Positions 54,735-62,656 of a stretch of 64,000 nt of DNA are shown one piece after another; position 1 is the stretch's first letter, and the number at the start of each line of letters is the position of its first letter. This stretch comes from Pelagibacterium montanilacus (GTDB taxonomy: Bacteria > Pseudomonadota > Alphaproteobacteria > Rhizobiales > Devosiaceae): NCBI RefSeq assembly GCF_003992665.1, contig NZ_RZMX01000014.1, positions 186,001 through 250,000 on the forward strand. The letters run 5' to 3'. The notes under the pieces were generated by a model. It did no database searches. It saw only the letters and a list, made by a program, of their open reading frames with translations, and was not told where the DNA came from. The translations under genes and the position numbers were made by a program.

Positions 54735-55504
54735 AAGGCCGCTCCCCTACGGGCGAATGGCCCGGCCCTGAATTTTGGCGAGAAGCGACCGTTAAACTCT
54801 GGATGAAGGGCGTCATAAAGTCCGTTCATCTGACGCACGACCTTTCTCATGACTGTGTTGAACTCGCGTTGAAGTTCAACTAGGCCCTCCCGGAAAAGTC
54901 GTTCGACGGGCAGCGGCCGGCCGTTGGGCCCCACCGCTCCATTAAAGCGGTGCTCGAAGAGACTGGCAACACGAAACACTTGGTCATCCGAGCTGAAACC
55001 GCGTTCAAGGCCATGATGAAAACGACGGTTTCGCTCGCGACGCAAGTCGCCCTGATCGTCGATCATGGCCGCCAGACGAGCCAGGATTTCCGGCGGAACC
55101 GACTTCTTTTTCAGATTTTGTGCAGTGCAGTTCTCATATGCGAGTCCGCATTCGAAAACTTCGCTGACCAGGATCATGGCGCAATCAACCAGCGAAATGT
55201 AGCGCGCGAGGAATACGTCCGCACATACCGTTAGCCATTCGTAACGTGAAACCGGAAACTGCTTGAAATCGTCAGGCATGCTTGATGGCCACAGCATTCC
55301 GCCGACCATGTTCAGGGACTCTACGCGCTTAGTCAGCATCGATAGAGCATGATTCACGTCGTGGGCATATTTGCAGTCGTCGTGCTTCGACAGCTCGTCG
55401 TAGGAGTCGAAATAGAGCCCGACTATGGAAAGCTCATAGATGCGGCCAACAAAATCGTGGTCGTCGGAGGGAAGTATGTACTGTTTGAGGAATCTGGTCG
55501 TCAT
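54731..55504 (-). CDS. Uncharacterised protein with HEPN-type R-X4-H motif
   Basis: A 257-residue mainly helical protein. RRERNRRFHHG (155-165) holds R158-X4-H163, the motif of HEPN ribonucleases, in the middle of a helical bundle: long helices at about 85-118 and 136-170, and a later helix FREGLVELQREFNTVMRKV. There is no signal peptide or membrane helix. It is the first gene of a two-gene minus-strand unit and overlaps the GIY-YIG start by 4 bases. Toxin, RNase or regulator roles are all possible; the assignment rests on one short motif and context. Confidence 0.65.
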   Translation of the reverse strand: MTTRFLKQYILPSDDHDFVGRIYELSIVGLYFDSYDELSKHDDCKYAHDVNHALSMLTKRVESLNMVGGMLWPSSMPDDFKQFPVSRYEWLTVCADVFLARYISLVDCAMILVSEVFECGLAYENCTAQNLKKKSVPPEILARLAAMIDDQGDLRRERNRRFHHGLERGFSSDDQVFRVASLFEHRFNGAVGPNGRPLPVERLFREGLVELQREFNTVMRKVVRQMNGLYDALHPEFNGRFSPKFRAGPFARRGAAL

Positions 55505-55566
55505 CTAGCAATTGTAGCTCATACATCCGCTCTTGGCAGGGCATACTGCATCCACCTGATGAATGG

Positions 55567-55586
55567 CGCCTCGTCTCATCGAGGCG
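55567..55586. repeat. Hairpin upstream of the two-gene accessory unit
   Basis: CGCCTCG-TCTCAT-CGAGGCG, a perfect 7-bp stem, lies about 65 bases before the start of the 257-residue protein. The surrounding 55505-55762 has no convincing gene and would contain the promoter of the unit. Confidence 0.4.
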
Positions 55587-55762
55587 GGAGCATTCGGCAG
55601 CGCAGAGGGCGAAATATCGCCATTGACATGACGCCATTCGCGCCCTCCGCAGCTCAAAGGCAGCTGCTGGAAAATCGCAAAGCCTATTGAATGGCCGCAA
55701 TGGGGTCGCAAGCTGCCTTATCAGTGTCGCAGGATCTTGCGGGCTGTGCACGGCGCGCCGCA

Positions 55763-55852
55763 TGGCGGGTGGGGGGGGATTCGAACCCCCGAGACGCTCT
55801 CGCGCCCGCCGGTTTTCAAGACCGGTGCAATCAACCGCTCTGCCACCCACCC
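55763..55852 (-). tRNA. tRNA-Ser (anticodon TGA)
   Basis: A 90-base class II tRNA on the minus strand. Acceptor GGGTGGG pairs with CCCACCC, discriminator G, CCA encoded. Anticodon stem CCGGT/ACCGG holds loop CTTGAAA (TGA), followed by a long variable arm. Its 3' end faces the accessory genes. Confidence 0.96.
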
Positions 55853-55912
55853 GTGTGTCTGCCATTTACCGGCTCGGAGAAGCGCTGTCCAGACGGTGGG
55901 GCGACTCGGGGT

Positions 55913-56773
55913 TCAGCCGCGCGAGAATTCTTCGAGCTTGGCTTCGAGCGCGCGCTTGAAGCGGTCTTTGTCGGGCTCGGCGGCATCGAGCAGTTCCTTG
56001 ACCCGCCAGAATTCGAGGAGGCCGAAGGCGTTGATCGAGGGCTGGACGTAGATGTCGGGCGGGTAGCGCTCCATCATGTTGCGCACGATGGTGTCGATCA
56101 TGATCTGGGTGGCGACGAAGCCGGTGTCGACCATGCCGGGGATCTGGTCGTCCTGGGGAGTCATTGCGGTGCCGTTGACGTCTATGCCGATCAGGATGTC
56201 CGATGTGGCGGCCACGAGATCGAGCGGGACGGGATTGACCACCCCGCCGTCGATATAGGTGGCGCCCTCGATCCGGACCGGCTTGAACGCGGCGGGAATG
56301 GCCATGGAGGCGGCGATGGCGAGCCTGAGCGAGCCCTCGCGGAATACCACCTGCTCCCAGGTGTAGAAGTCGGTTGCCACCGTCGAGAACGGAATGCGCA
56401 GGGCCGAAAAGGCGTCCGGGAAGCCATCGGGCAGGAACGCGCCGGTGATCGACTCGGCATCGACCTGAAAGCTCAGCCCGTTCTGGACCATGCCGATCAG
56501 GCTCGGGCGGTGCGCCGACAGGACGGTGCCCGCAATCAGTTGGAAGCTGCCCAGAACGGTGGTTGCGTGCTCGCGCAGCTCCTTGCCGGTCATCCCGCGT
56601 GCCCATCCCGCGCCGATCAGCGCGCCGATGGAGGTGCCCGCGATGGCCGCGGGGTAAAGGCCCATCTCATCCATCGCTTCGATATAGGGGATGTGGGACA
56701 AACCGCGCGCAGCGCCGCCGCCAAGGGCAACCCCGATGCGCGGGGAAGAGATTTCGGCGAGAGCGAAGTTCAT
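55913..56773 (-). CDS. Patatin-like phospholipase (RssA-like)
   Basis: A 286-residue serine hydrolase. The oxyanion loop is GGGAARG (18-24), the nucleophile is S48 in GTSIG, and the catalytic Asp is D175 in YIDGG, so the Ser-Asp dyad is complete. No signal peptide is seen. Bacterial patatins cleave acyl chains from phospholipids; RssA-like ones are cytosolic with unclear roles. It is close to tRNA-Ser but outside the accessory region, and its codon use matches the chromosome. Confidence 0.93.
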   Translation of the reverse strand: MNFALAEISSPRIGVALGGGAARGLSHIPYIEAMDEMGLYPAAIAGTSIGALIGAGWARGMTGKELREHATTVLGSFQLIAGTVLSAHRPSLIGMVQNGLSFQVDAESITGAFLPDGFPDAFSALRIPFSTVATDFYTWEQVVFREGSLRLAIAASMAIPAAFKPVRIEGATYIDGGVVNPVPLDLVAATSDILIGIDVNGTAMTPQDDQIPGMVDTGFVATQIMIDTIVRNMMERYPPDIYVQPSINAFGLLEFWRVKELLDAAEPDKDRFKRALEAKLEEFSRG

Positions 56774-56843
56774 TGAGTCTTGTGCCCGGCGTAAGTGCGC
56801 GGGTCCACATTAGTTGGGGCTGGCCCTGCGCACAACCGAGCGT

Positions 56844-57065
56844 TCAGCCGCGACGGGCGCGCAGATGGGCAAGCTCGACGATGATGGGGCTCGCGGGCAC
56901 GACGTGCTTGCGGAAGGCGATTTCCCAGGCGCCCTCGAGCAACTCCTCGATCGAGAGGTGCAACGGGGTGGGCAGGCTATCGGCCCGCAGGAGGATCTGC
57001 GAGATTTCTTCCGCCTGCCCGCATACGGACTGATTGGTTGTAGGCAGTCTGGGGTGTCTGAGCAT
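56844..57065 (-). CDS. Small protein of unknown function (73 residues)
   Basis: From the ATG at 57065 the frame gives 73 residues: RLPTTNQSVCGQAEEISQ, then LSIEELLEGAWEIAFRKHVV and a C-terminal VELAHLRARRG. The third codon positions are nearly all G or C from about codon 14 on, as in surrounding genes, which supports real coding. An in-frame TTG at 57086 is an alternative start. No ribosome-binding site is obvious and no family is recognised. Two helices with a basic end might bind nucleic acid or a partner protein. Confidence 0.55.
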   Translation of the reverse strand: MLRHPRLPTTNQSVCGQAEEISQILLRADSLPTPLHLSIEELLEGAWEIAFRKHVVPASPIIVELAHLRARRG

Positions 57066-57168
57066 AGCCAATCCATACCTGCCCAACGCAAAGTCTGCAC
57101 AAACGCCGGACCTGTGATTTGAATCAAAATCCGGACCGAACCGATCAGTATCGCCGTGTGGGACTGCG

Positions 57169-57378
57169 TCAGAGCTTCGGCGGTGTGCGGTTGGCCCGTT
57201 CCCGCTCGACCACGGCCCGGCTGCGCCTTCGTGAAATCAGGTACATCGAAACCGCGACCGCAAGGGCGGCGCCAAGCATCACGAGGCCGACCTGGGCGGC
57301 ATCGAGCCCGGACGTGAGCAGCAGGATCAAGGCGAGCGTGAGGCCCGCGGCGATGAGCAACAAGCGCGTGTTCGGCAT
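57169..57378 (-). CDS. Small membrane protein (69 residues)
   Basis: Two hydrophobic segments (LLLIAAGLTLALILLLTSG and VGLVMLGAALAVAVSMYLI) are followed by a basic tail, SRRRSRAVVERERANR, facing the cytosol. GGGAGG, 5 bases before the ATG at 57378, gives strong support for translation. No family recognised. It is preceded on its strand by a strong terminator of the aldehyde dehydrogenase gene, so it has its own promoter between 57379 and 57434. Confidence 0.75.
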   Translation of the reverse strand: MPNTRLLLIAAGLTLALILLLTSGLDAAQVGLVMLGAALAVAVSMYLISRRRSRAVVERERANRTPPKL

Positions 57379-57434
57379 TCCGACCTCCCTCAGAAGGGGG
57401 GAGGATAGCTGCGAGTGCGGGGAAAAGTAAACGC

Positions 57435-57470
57435 AAAGCCCTCCCGGAGCAGGCTCCGGGAGGGCTTTTG
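57435..57470 (-). terminator. Rho-independent terminator of the aldehyde dehydrogenase gene
   Basis: AAAGCCCTCCCGGAG and CTCCGGGAGGGCTTT form a perfect 15-bp stem around CAGG, with A/T runs on both sides, so it could work in both directions. It follows the stop codon at 57506 on the minus strand. Confidence 0.9.
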
Positions 57471-57505
57471 TCCTGCCGATGGCGTGTGGCGCTCAAGCGC
57501 GCCGC

Positions 57506-58957
57506 TTACATAGGATGATGGACGCAGACGTTCTTGATCTGCTGGTAGGCCGAGATGGCCTCGAGCCCCTTTTCGCGGCCGAAGCCCGAGAGCTTGTAGC
57601 CGCCGAAGGGGAACTCCACGTCGAGCCCCACGCCGAAGGCGTTGACCCAGACCTGGCCCACGCGCAGGCGCTCGCTCAGGCTCATGGCCTTGTTGATGTT
57701 GGTGGTGTGCACACCCGCAACGAGCCCGAAGGGGGAATCATTGGCGATGCGGATGGCTTCCTCGGGGGTATCGAAGGGGATGACCGTAAGGACGGGCCCG
57801 AAGATTTCCTCGCGGGCGATGCGTGTATCGTTGCCCGCGCCCACGACCAGCCCAGGCCGCACGAAGGCGCCGTCCGCGAGCGCGGCGTCTGAAGGAATTT
57901 CACCGCCGAGCAGCAGTTCGCCGTCCTGGCGGGCGATGTCGTAATAGGCTTCCACGTCCTTGCGATGCGCCTGGCTGACGAGCGGGCCCATGTCGGGATC
58001 GTCGATGCCGGCGCCGAGCTGGACATCCTTGATGCGCTCGTGAAGCAGTTCGACCACCCGATCATGGGCGGAGCGTTCCACCAGCAGGCGGGTGCCCGCG
58101 TTGCAGACCTGGCCGCAATGGGTGAGAAAGCCACCCGCCACGATCGGGATCGCCCGCTCCATATCGGCATCGGCGAACAGGATCTGGGGGGACTTGCCGC
58201 CCAGTTCCATATTGGACGGGATGGCGTGGGAGGCTGCGGCCTCGAGCACGCGGCGACCGGTGGGCACCGAGCCGGTGAAGGTGATCTGGTCGACACCGGG
58301 ATGGCGGGCCAGCATGTCGCCCACCAGCGAGCCGCGCCCGTTGATGAGGTTCACCTGACCTTCGGGCAGGCCCGCTTCCAGACAGATCTTGAGGAACTCG
58401 TAAGCGGTGACGGGCGTTTCGCTGGCCGGCTTGATGACCACCGAGCAGCCTGCCGCAAGGGCAGGGGCAACGCCACGTGCGATGAGCTGGAAGGGATAGT
58501 TCCACGGGATGATGTGCAGGCTCACACCGATGCCTTCACGCACTGTCCAGTCCGTATAGTTGGGGCCAAGCGGGATCGAGTTGCCGTGCAGCTTGTCGGC
58601 GGCGCCGCCGTAAAACTCGAAGAAGCGCGCCGCGCAGTCGACTTCCCAATAGGCGTCGCGCATCGGCTTGCCGCTGTCTTCGCTCTCCTTGCGCGCGATC
58701 TCGTCGCGCCGCATCAGAATCAGCTCGCCGATCCGGTGCAGAACGCGTCCGCGCTCGAAGGGACGCATCTGGGACCACGGACCGTCGTCGAAGGCCTTGC
58801 GCGCCGAGCGGACGGCCAGATTGACCTCGATTTCCCCGGCCCGGGCATAGGTGGCGATCACTTTGCCGGTGGACGGGTCGCGGGTCTCGCCAACACCGTC
58901 CGATGCGTCGGCGTATTCCTTGTTGCCGATGACGAGCGGGATAACGGGCGTGCTCAT
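57506..58957 (-). CDS. NAD-dependent aldehyde dehydrogenase (betaine-aldehyde type)
   Basis: A 483-residue ALDH superfamily enzyme. Glu 251 is in MELGGKSPQ and the catalytic Cys 285 in CGQVCNAGTR. IPWNYPFQLIARGVAPALAAGCS and FTGSVPTGRRVLEAAA are coenzyme-site segments. GAGGAGT lies 5 bases before the ATG at 58957; the frame is open upstream to 59005. It is divergent from the SDR gene over a promoter region with two palindromes, so it is part of the same catabolic cluster. The substrate is not evident; BetB-like and other amino-aldehyde oxidations are options. Confidence 0.92.
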   Translation of the reverse strand: MSTPVIPLVIGNKEYADASDGVGETRDPSTGKVIATYARAGEIEVNLAVRSARKAFDDGPWSQMRPFERGRVLHRIGELILMRRDEIARKESEDSGKPMRDAYWEVDCAARFFEFYGGAADKLHGNSIPLGPNYTDWTVREGIGVSLHIIPWNYPFQLIARGVAPALAAGCSVVIKPASETPVTAYEFLKICLEAGLPEGQVNLINGRGSLVGDMLARHPGVDQITFTGSVPTGRRVLEAAASHAIPSNMELGGKSPQILFADADMERAIPIVAGGFLTHCGQVCNAGTRLLVERSAHDRVVELLHERIKDVQLGAGIDDPDMGPLVSQAHRKDVEAYYDIARQDGELLLGGEIPSDAALADGAFVRPGLVVGAGNDTRIAREEIFGPVLTVIPFDTPEEAIRIANDSPFGLVAGVHTTNINKAMSLSERLRVGQVWVNAFGVGLDVEFPFGGYKLSGFGREKGLEAISAYQQIKNVCVHHPM

Positions 58958-58993
58958 GGTGTACTCCTCAAGTGACCTTTTCTGGCGCCAAGT

Positions 58994-59022
58994 TGTATAC
59001 ACCAAAATTTAGATTGTCGACA
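58994..59022. promoter_or_regulatory. Paired GntR-type operator palindromes
   Basis: TGTATACA (58994-59001) and TGTCGACA (59015-59022) are perfect 8-bp palindromes whose centres are exactly 21 bp apart, two helical turns. The first matches the TnGTATACnA type of operator bound by FCD-family GntR regulators, and such a regulator gene is at 61967. They lie between the divergent aldehyde dehydrogenase and SDR genes. Confidence 0.6.
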
Positions 59023-59081
59023 TAGTTTGACAAAATGTGCGCACCTTGCTAGCAAAACTGCTGTCTGAATTGGAGGATCGA

Positions 59082-59870
59082 ATGGAGCTGGGTCTCAAAG
59101 GCAAGCGCGCCTTGATCACGGCCGCCTCGCGCGGGTTGGGGCGTGCATCCGCTCTGGCCCTGGCAGGCGAGGGCGCACGAATCGCGGTTGCCGCGCGCAA
59201 TCCCGAGGCCGCCCGCGGCTTCCTCGATGAGCTGCGCGATGCGGGTGCGGAGCAGGCGGACGTGGTGCACATCGACCTGGCCGACCGCGATACGCTGGCG
59301 TCGGGCGTCGATCAGGCTGCAGAAAAGCTTGGCGGGCTGGATATCTTCGTGGGCAATACCGGCGGGCCGGAAGCCGCGCCGTTCCTCGGCGTCAAGCGCG
59401 AGGGCTGGGAAGCAGCGCTGGGCGAAAGCCTTTTGCCGCTGGTCGACCTGACGCACGCGGTGCTGCCCTATATGCGCGAGAGCCAGTGGGGCCGGATCGT
59501 CTACATCACGACCGTGGGCGTGAAGATCGTCCAGCCCAATATGGTGCTCTCGGATTCCATCCGGCTTGCCGTCGTTGGCATGGCCAAGTCGCTGTCGATC
59601 GAGTTCGCCCATGAAGGGATCATGGTCAACTGCCTTTGCCCAGGCCCGTTTGCGACGGACCGCATGGAATATCTCGTCAATTCCAGCGTGGAGCAGCAGG
59701 GGCTGAGCCGCGCGGATGCAGAGAAACTGTGGCTGAACGAAGTGCCGGTGGGCAAGTTCGGCGACCCCGCGGACTTCGGCGCCTTCGTGGCTCTGCTTTC
59801 CTCCGAACGTGCGGGCTTTGTGACCGGAACGGCCATCGCGCTCGATGGTGGCAAGTCGCGGGCCTATTGA
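59082..59870 (+). CDS. SDR-family protein lacking the usual catalytic Tyr-x-x-x-Lys
   Basis: A 262-residue protein with the Rossmann motif TAASRGLGRA (13-22) and the NTGGPEAAPF segment in place of NNAG. At the active site the usual YxxxK is replaced: S157 and R161 in VLSDSIRLAVVGMAKS occupy the Tyr and Lys places. C-terminal LCPGPFATDRM is family-like. This is typical of a known divergent BKR-like SDR subgroup. GGAGG 5 bases before the ATG at 59082 fixes the start. It leads an operon with a ThDP enzyme and a cupin. Whether it is a reductase remains open. Confidence 0.9.
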   Translation: MELGLKGKRALITAASRGLGRASALALAGEGARIAVAARNPEAARGFLDELRDAGAEQADVVHIDLADRDTLASGVDQAAEKLGGLDIFVGNTGGPEAAPFLGVKREGWEAALGESLLPLVDLTHAVLPYMRESQWGRIVYITTVGVKIVQPNMVLSDSIRLAVVGMAKSLSIEFAHEGIMVNCLCPGPFATDRMEYLVNSSVEQQGLSRADAEKLWLNEVPVGKFGDPADFGAFVALLSSERAGFVTGTAIALDGGKSRAY

Positions 59871-59893
59871 CCGCCTAACCTATGGAAAAGACC

Positions 59894-61534
59894 ATGACAA
59901 ATCAGTTCGACGGTGGCGCTGCGATCGTCAAGTGGCTCAAGAACGCCGGCATCAAGAACGTCTATTCGGTTTCGGGCGGGCCCATCAACGCGATCTATCG
60001 CGCCTGCGCGCATCAGGGACTGCAACTGGTCCATACCCGCCATGAATCCGCTGCCGGTTACATGGCCGAGGCTGCGGGCCGGGTGTCAGGCAAGCCCGCC
60101 GCTCTCGTGGTGACGCTCGGGCCGGGGGTCGGCAATGCGGTGACCCCGGCGCTGGTCGCCAATCTCGGGGGCACACCGCTGCTCATCATCGGCGCGCAAT
60201 CGGCGACCGCCTCGTCCGACAAGGGCGCAGGCATGTCGTTCGAGGTGCTGCCGACCATGCGCAGCGTGACCAAATGGGCCGCGCGCTGCACCGATCCCGC
60301 ACGCCTGCCGGAATATCTCGACATGGCCTGGCGCAAGATGTGGGCCGGACGGCCGGGGCCGGTTTTCCTCGAAGTGCCCACCGATGTGCTGCATGCGCCT
60401 ATCGACGCTGAGCCCGATACTATCGCGGCACAGGCGCCGGTGATGCCGGGCAAGCCGGGCCTTGGTGCAGAGGAGCGGGCCGCGTTCCTCGCACGGTTTG
60501 CGGCAGCCAAGCGCCCCATCCTGCTTCTGGGCGACGATACGTTCTACGATCCGAGCGAGAAGCTGCAGGGCGCCGTCGAAAAGCATGGGCTGCCGTTCTT
60601 CACCCTGCGACTGGCGCGCGGCATCATCGACGAGCGCCACGCGCTCTGCGCCGGGCCGGGCTATACCCCTTGCAACGGTGCCCTGCGCCGGGCCCTCAAG
60701 GAATCCGATCTGGTCATTCTGCTCGGGCATCACTTCGAGTTCGATCTGGAATTCGGTTCGACGATTCCCGATGGCACCGAGATCGTGCAGATCGCGCCCG
60801 ATCAGGAGGTGCTGCACCGGAACCGCCGGGCGAGCCTCGCCATCGCGTCGACGGCCTCGGCTTTCGTCGAGGCGCTGGCCGGGGCCGATACCGGTGAACT
60901 CGACAAGGACTGGATCGAGGGCGTGATCGCCGAATGGCACGTCGAATTCGATGGCCAGAAGGGCGAGGACGACGAGAGCGGGCTGCATCCGGTCAATGCC
61001 GTGGACGCCGTGCGCGCTGCAATGCCCGATGACGCGATCTTCGTCACGTCCCACGGCAATATCGATTTCTGGGCCGATGCGCGGCTCAAGGTGCCGGGCC
61101 GTGGCCGCTATCTGCGCGCGGGGCAGTCGGGCACGCTGGGCGCGGAGGTGCCCTATGGCGCCGGCGCCAATTTCGAAGATCCCGAATCACCGGTGGTGGT
61201 TTTCGTCGGCGACGGGGGCGTGGGATACCACGTGACCGAACTCGACACCGCCGAGCGCTATGGGCGTGCGTTCACCATCGTGGTCCTCGACGACCAGATG
61301 TGGGCAGCCATCGCCCTGCCGCAGGAGATGAAGTACGGCGAGACCTACGAGATGAAACTGCCGCGCCGCGACTGGGCGAAGGTGGCCGAGGGGCTCGGGG
61401 GCAAGGGCTATGTCGCGACCACGGCACAAGAGATCGATGCGGCCATGAAGGACGCGGTCGCTTCGGGCAAGCCGGCCATCGTGCAGGTGCCCGTTCGCTC
61501 GGTGCTCAGCCCCTACATGGCGTACATCTCCTAA
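59894..61534 (+). CDS. Thiamine-diphosphate-dependent enzyme, acetolactate-synthase-like
   Basis: A 546-residue large ThDP enzyme. The N-terminal Pyr domain has the activating Glu (E51) in RHESAAGYMAEAAGR, and a GPGVGNAVTPALVAN segment. The C-terminal PP domain has VGDGGVGYHVTELDTAERYG (about 438 onward). The usual Asn-Asn at the end of the metal motif is replaced by Asp-Asp (VVLDDQMW). Benzoylformate decarboxylase, oxalyl-CoA decarboxylase and acetolactate synthase are relatives; no FAD or regulatory-subunit gene is adjacent. The ATG at 59894, with GGAAAAG upstream, is preferred to 59882. Substrate unknown. Confidence 0.9.
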   Translation: MTNQFDGGAAIVKWLKNAGIKNVYSVSGGPINAIYRACAHQGLQLVHTRHESAAGYMAEAAGRVSGKPAALVVTLGPGVGNAVTPALVANLGGTPLLIIGAQSATASSDKGAGMSFEVLPTMRSVTKWAARCTDPARLPEYLDMAWRKMWAGRPGPVFLEVPTDVLHAPIDAEPDTIAAQAPVMPGKPGLGAEERAAFLARFAAAKRPILLLGDDTFYDPSEKLQGAVEKHGLPFFTLRLARGIIDERHALCAGPGYTPCNGALRRALKESDLVILLGHHFEFDLEFGSTIPDGTEIVQIAPDQEVLHRNRRASLAIASTASAFVEALAGADTGELDKDWIEGVIAEWHVEFDGQKGEDDESGLHPVNAVDAVRAAMPDDAIFVTSHGNIDFWADARLKVPGRGRYLRAGQSGTLGAEVPYGAGANFEDPESPVVVFVGDGGVGYHVTELDTAERYGRAFTIVVLDDQMWAAIALPQEMKYGETYEMKLPRRDWAKVAEGLGGKGYVATTAQEIDAAMKDAVASGKPAIVQVPVRSVLSPYMAYIS

Positions 61535-61567
61535 GTGAGCAATTTCTGACAAGAAACGGATTGTGCT

Positions 61568-61900
61568 ATGAAAATCTTCAAGGACGGTAATAAGACCGGC
61601 ATCACCCCGCCCAACCATTTCGGCGGTCTGAACGTGCTCGATATCGTGCCGTTCGCCGGCAGCAATTTTGCCGTGCAGGTCTCCAAGGCACCCAAGGGTG
61701 GCGGGGGCGAGATGCACCACCATGACGACATGACCCAGGTCTTTTACGTCGTGGAGGGTGCGCTGACCTTCGACACCGGCAAGGAACGCTTCACCCTGAG
61801 CGCGGGGCAGGCCGTGGTTTTCGAGCCCCTTGATCCCCATTACACGATCAATGAGCAGGAAGAGGAGTGTGTAAGTCTGGTCATTTCAGTAAAGCAGTGA
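61568..61900 (+). CDS. Small cupin-domain protein
   Basis: A 110-residue single beta-barrel cupin. Motif 1 is GGGEMHHHDDMTQVFYVVEG (H50, H51, H52 and Q57), motif 2 is PLDPHYTIN (H91). The His cluster suggests a bound Fe, Mn or Zn. Small cupins in catabolic operons act as isomerases, dioxygenases or lactone hydrolases. The role here is not evident. It follows the ThDP gene by 33 bases and is probably co-transcribed. Confidence 0.9.
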   Translation: MKIFKDGNKTGITPPNHFGGLNVLDIVPFAGSNFAVQVSKAPKGGGGEMHHHDDMTQVFYVVEGALTFDTGKERFTLSAGQAVVFEPLDPHYTINEQEEECVSLVISVKQ

Positions 61901-61966
61901 GGCTAAATTGACGCGACGGTGACGCGGCAATAGATAAAGTCATCCGCGTATTTCCGGAGAGCACTT

Positions 61967-62656
61967 ATGGCCTCAGACGTTGCAACTGAACCCCAGGCAC
62001 ATGGCGCCTCGTCGTCGAACCTCATTCGGGTTCTCGAGGACGATATCCTGAGCGGCGCGTTGCGGCCCGGTGACCGGTTGGACGAACAGGCCCTTGCCCG
62101 ACGGTTCAGTGTGTCACGCACCCCGGTCCGGGAAGCCCTGAGGCATCTGGCGTCCAGCGGGCTCGTGGAAATCCGGCGCAATCAGGGAGCGATGGTTCGC
62201 TCGCTGACCACCGGGGAGCTCGTGGAAATGTTTCAGGTTCTGGCCGAGATGCAGGGTCTTGCGGCGCGTCTTTGTGCGCGGCGGATGTCCCGCAGCAAGG
62301 TCAAGGAACTGCGGCAGCTCAACGAGGCCTGCGAGCGCTATGCGGACCGCGACGAGCATGTGCAGTTCTTTGCGGCCAACACCGAGTTCCACGATGCTAT
62401 CGAACGCGGTGCGCAGAACAGCTTTCTGATGGAAGAGAATGCCAAGCTGGCCAAACGGCTTCGCGCCTATCGCTGGCACATGACCTTCCAGCCCCGCCGG
62501 ATGTCCAATTCGGTCGAGGAGCATTTCCGGATCGTCGAGGCGATCGAGCGGGGTGACGAGGAAGCGGCGCACAAGCTCATGCGGGCCCATGTGGACCTGC
62601 TCGCGGGCTCGGCCACCGACGTGCTGATCGCTCTGGAAGCCAAAATCAACGGTTAG
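61967..62656 (+). CDS. GntR-family transcriptional regulator, FCD type
   Basis: A 229-residue repressor: an N-terminal winged helix (RVLEDDILSGALRPGDRLDEQALARRFSVSRTPVREALRHL) and a C-terminal all-helical FCD ligand domain with the metal-site histidines in EFHDAIERGAQNS and EEHFRIVEAIERGDEEAAHKLMRAHVDLL. Such proteins sense the substrate or intermediate of the adjacent pathway. The most likely targets are the palindromes at 58994-59022. Translated on its own, 66 bases after the cupin. Confidence 0.95.
   Translation: MASDVATEPQAHGASSSNLIRVLEDDILSGALRPGDRLDEQALARRFSVSRTPVREALRHLASSGLVEIRRNQGAMVRSLTTGELVEMFQVLAEMQGLAARLCARRMSRSKVKELRQLNEACERYADRDEHVQFFAANTEFHDAIERGAQNSFLMEENAKLAKRLRAYRWHMTFQPRRMSNSVEEHFRIVEAIERGDEEAAHKLMRAHVDLLAGSATDVLIALEAKING

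Noticed and set aside
55691-56776. Plus-strand frame reading through tRNA-Ser and the patatin gene
   Set aside because: It crosses a tRNA and is antisense to a gene with a complete Ser-Asp dyad.
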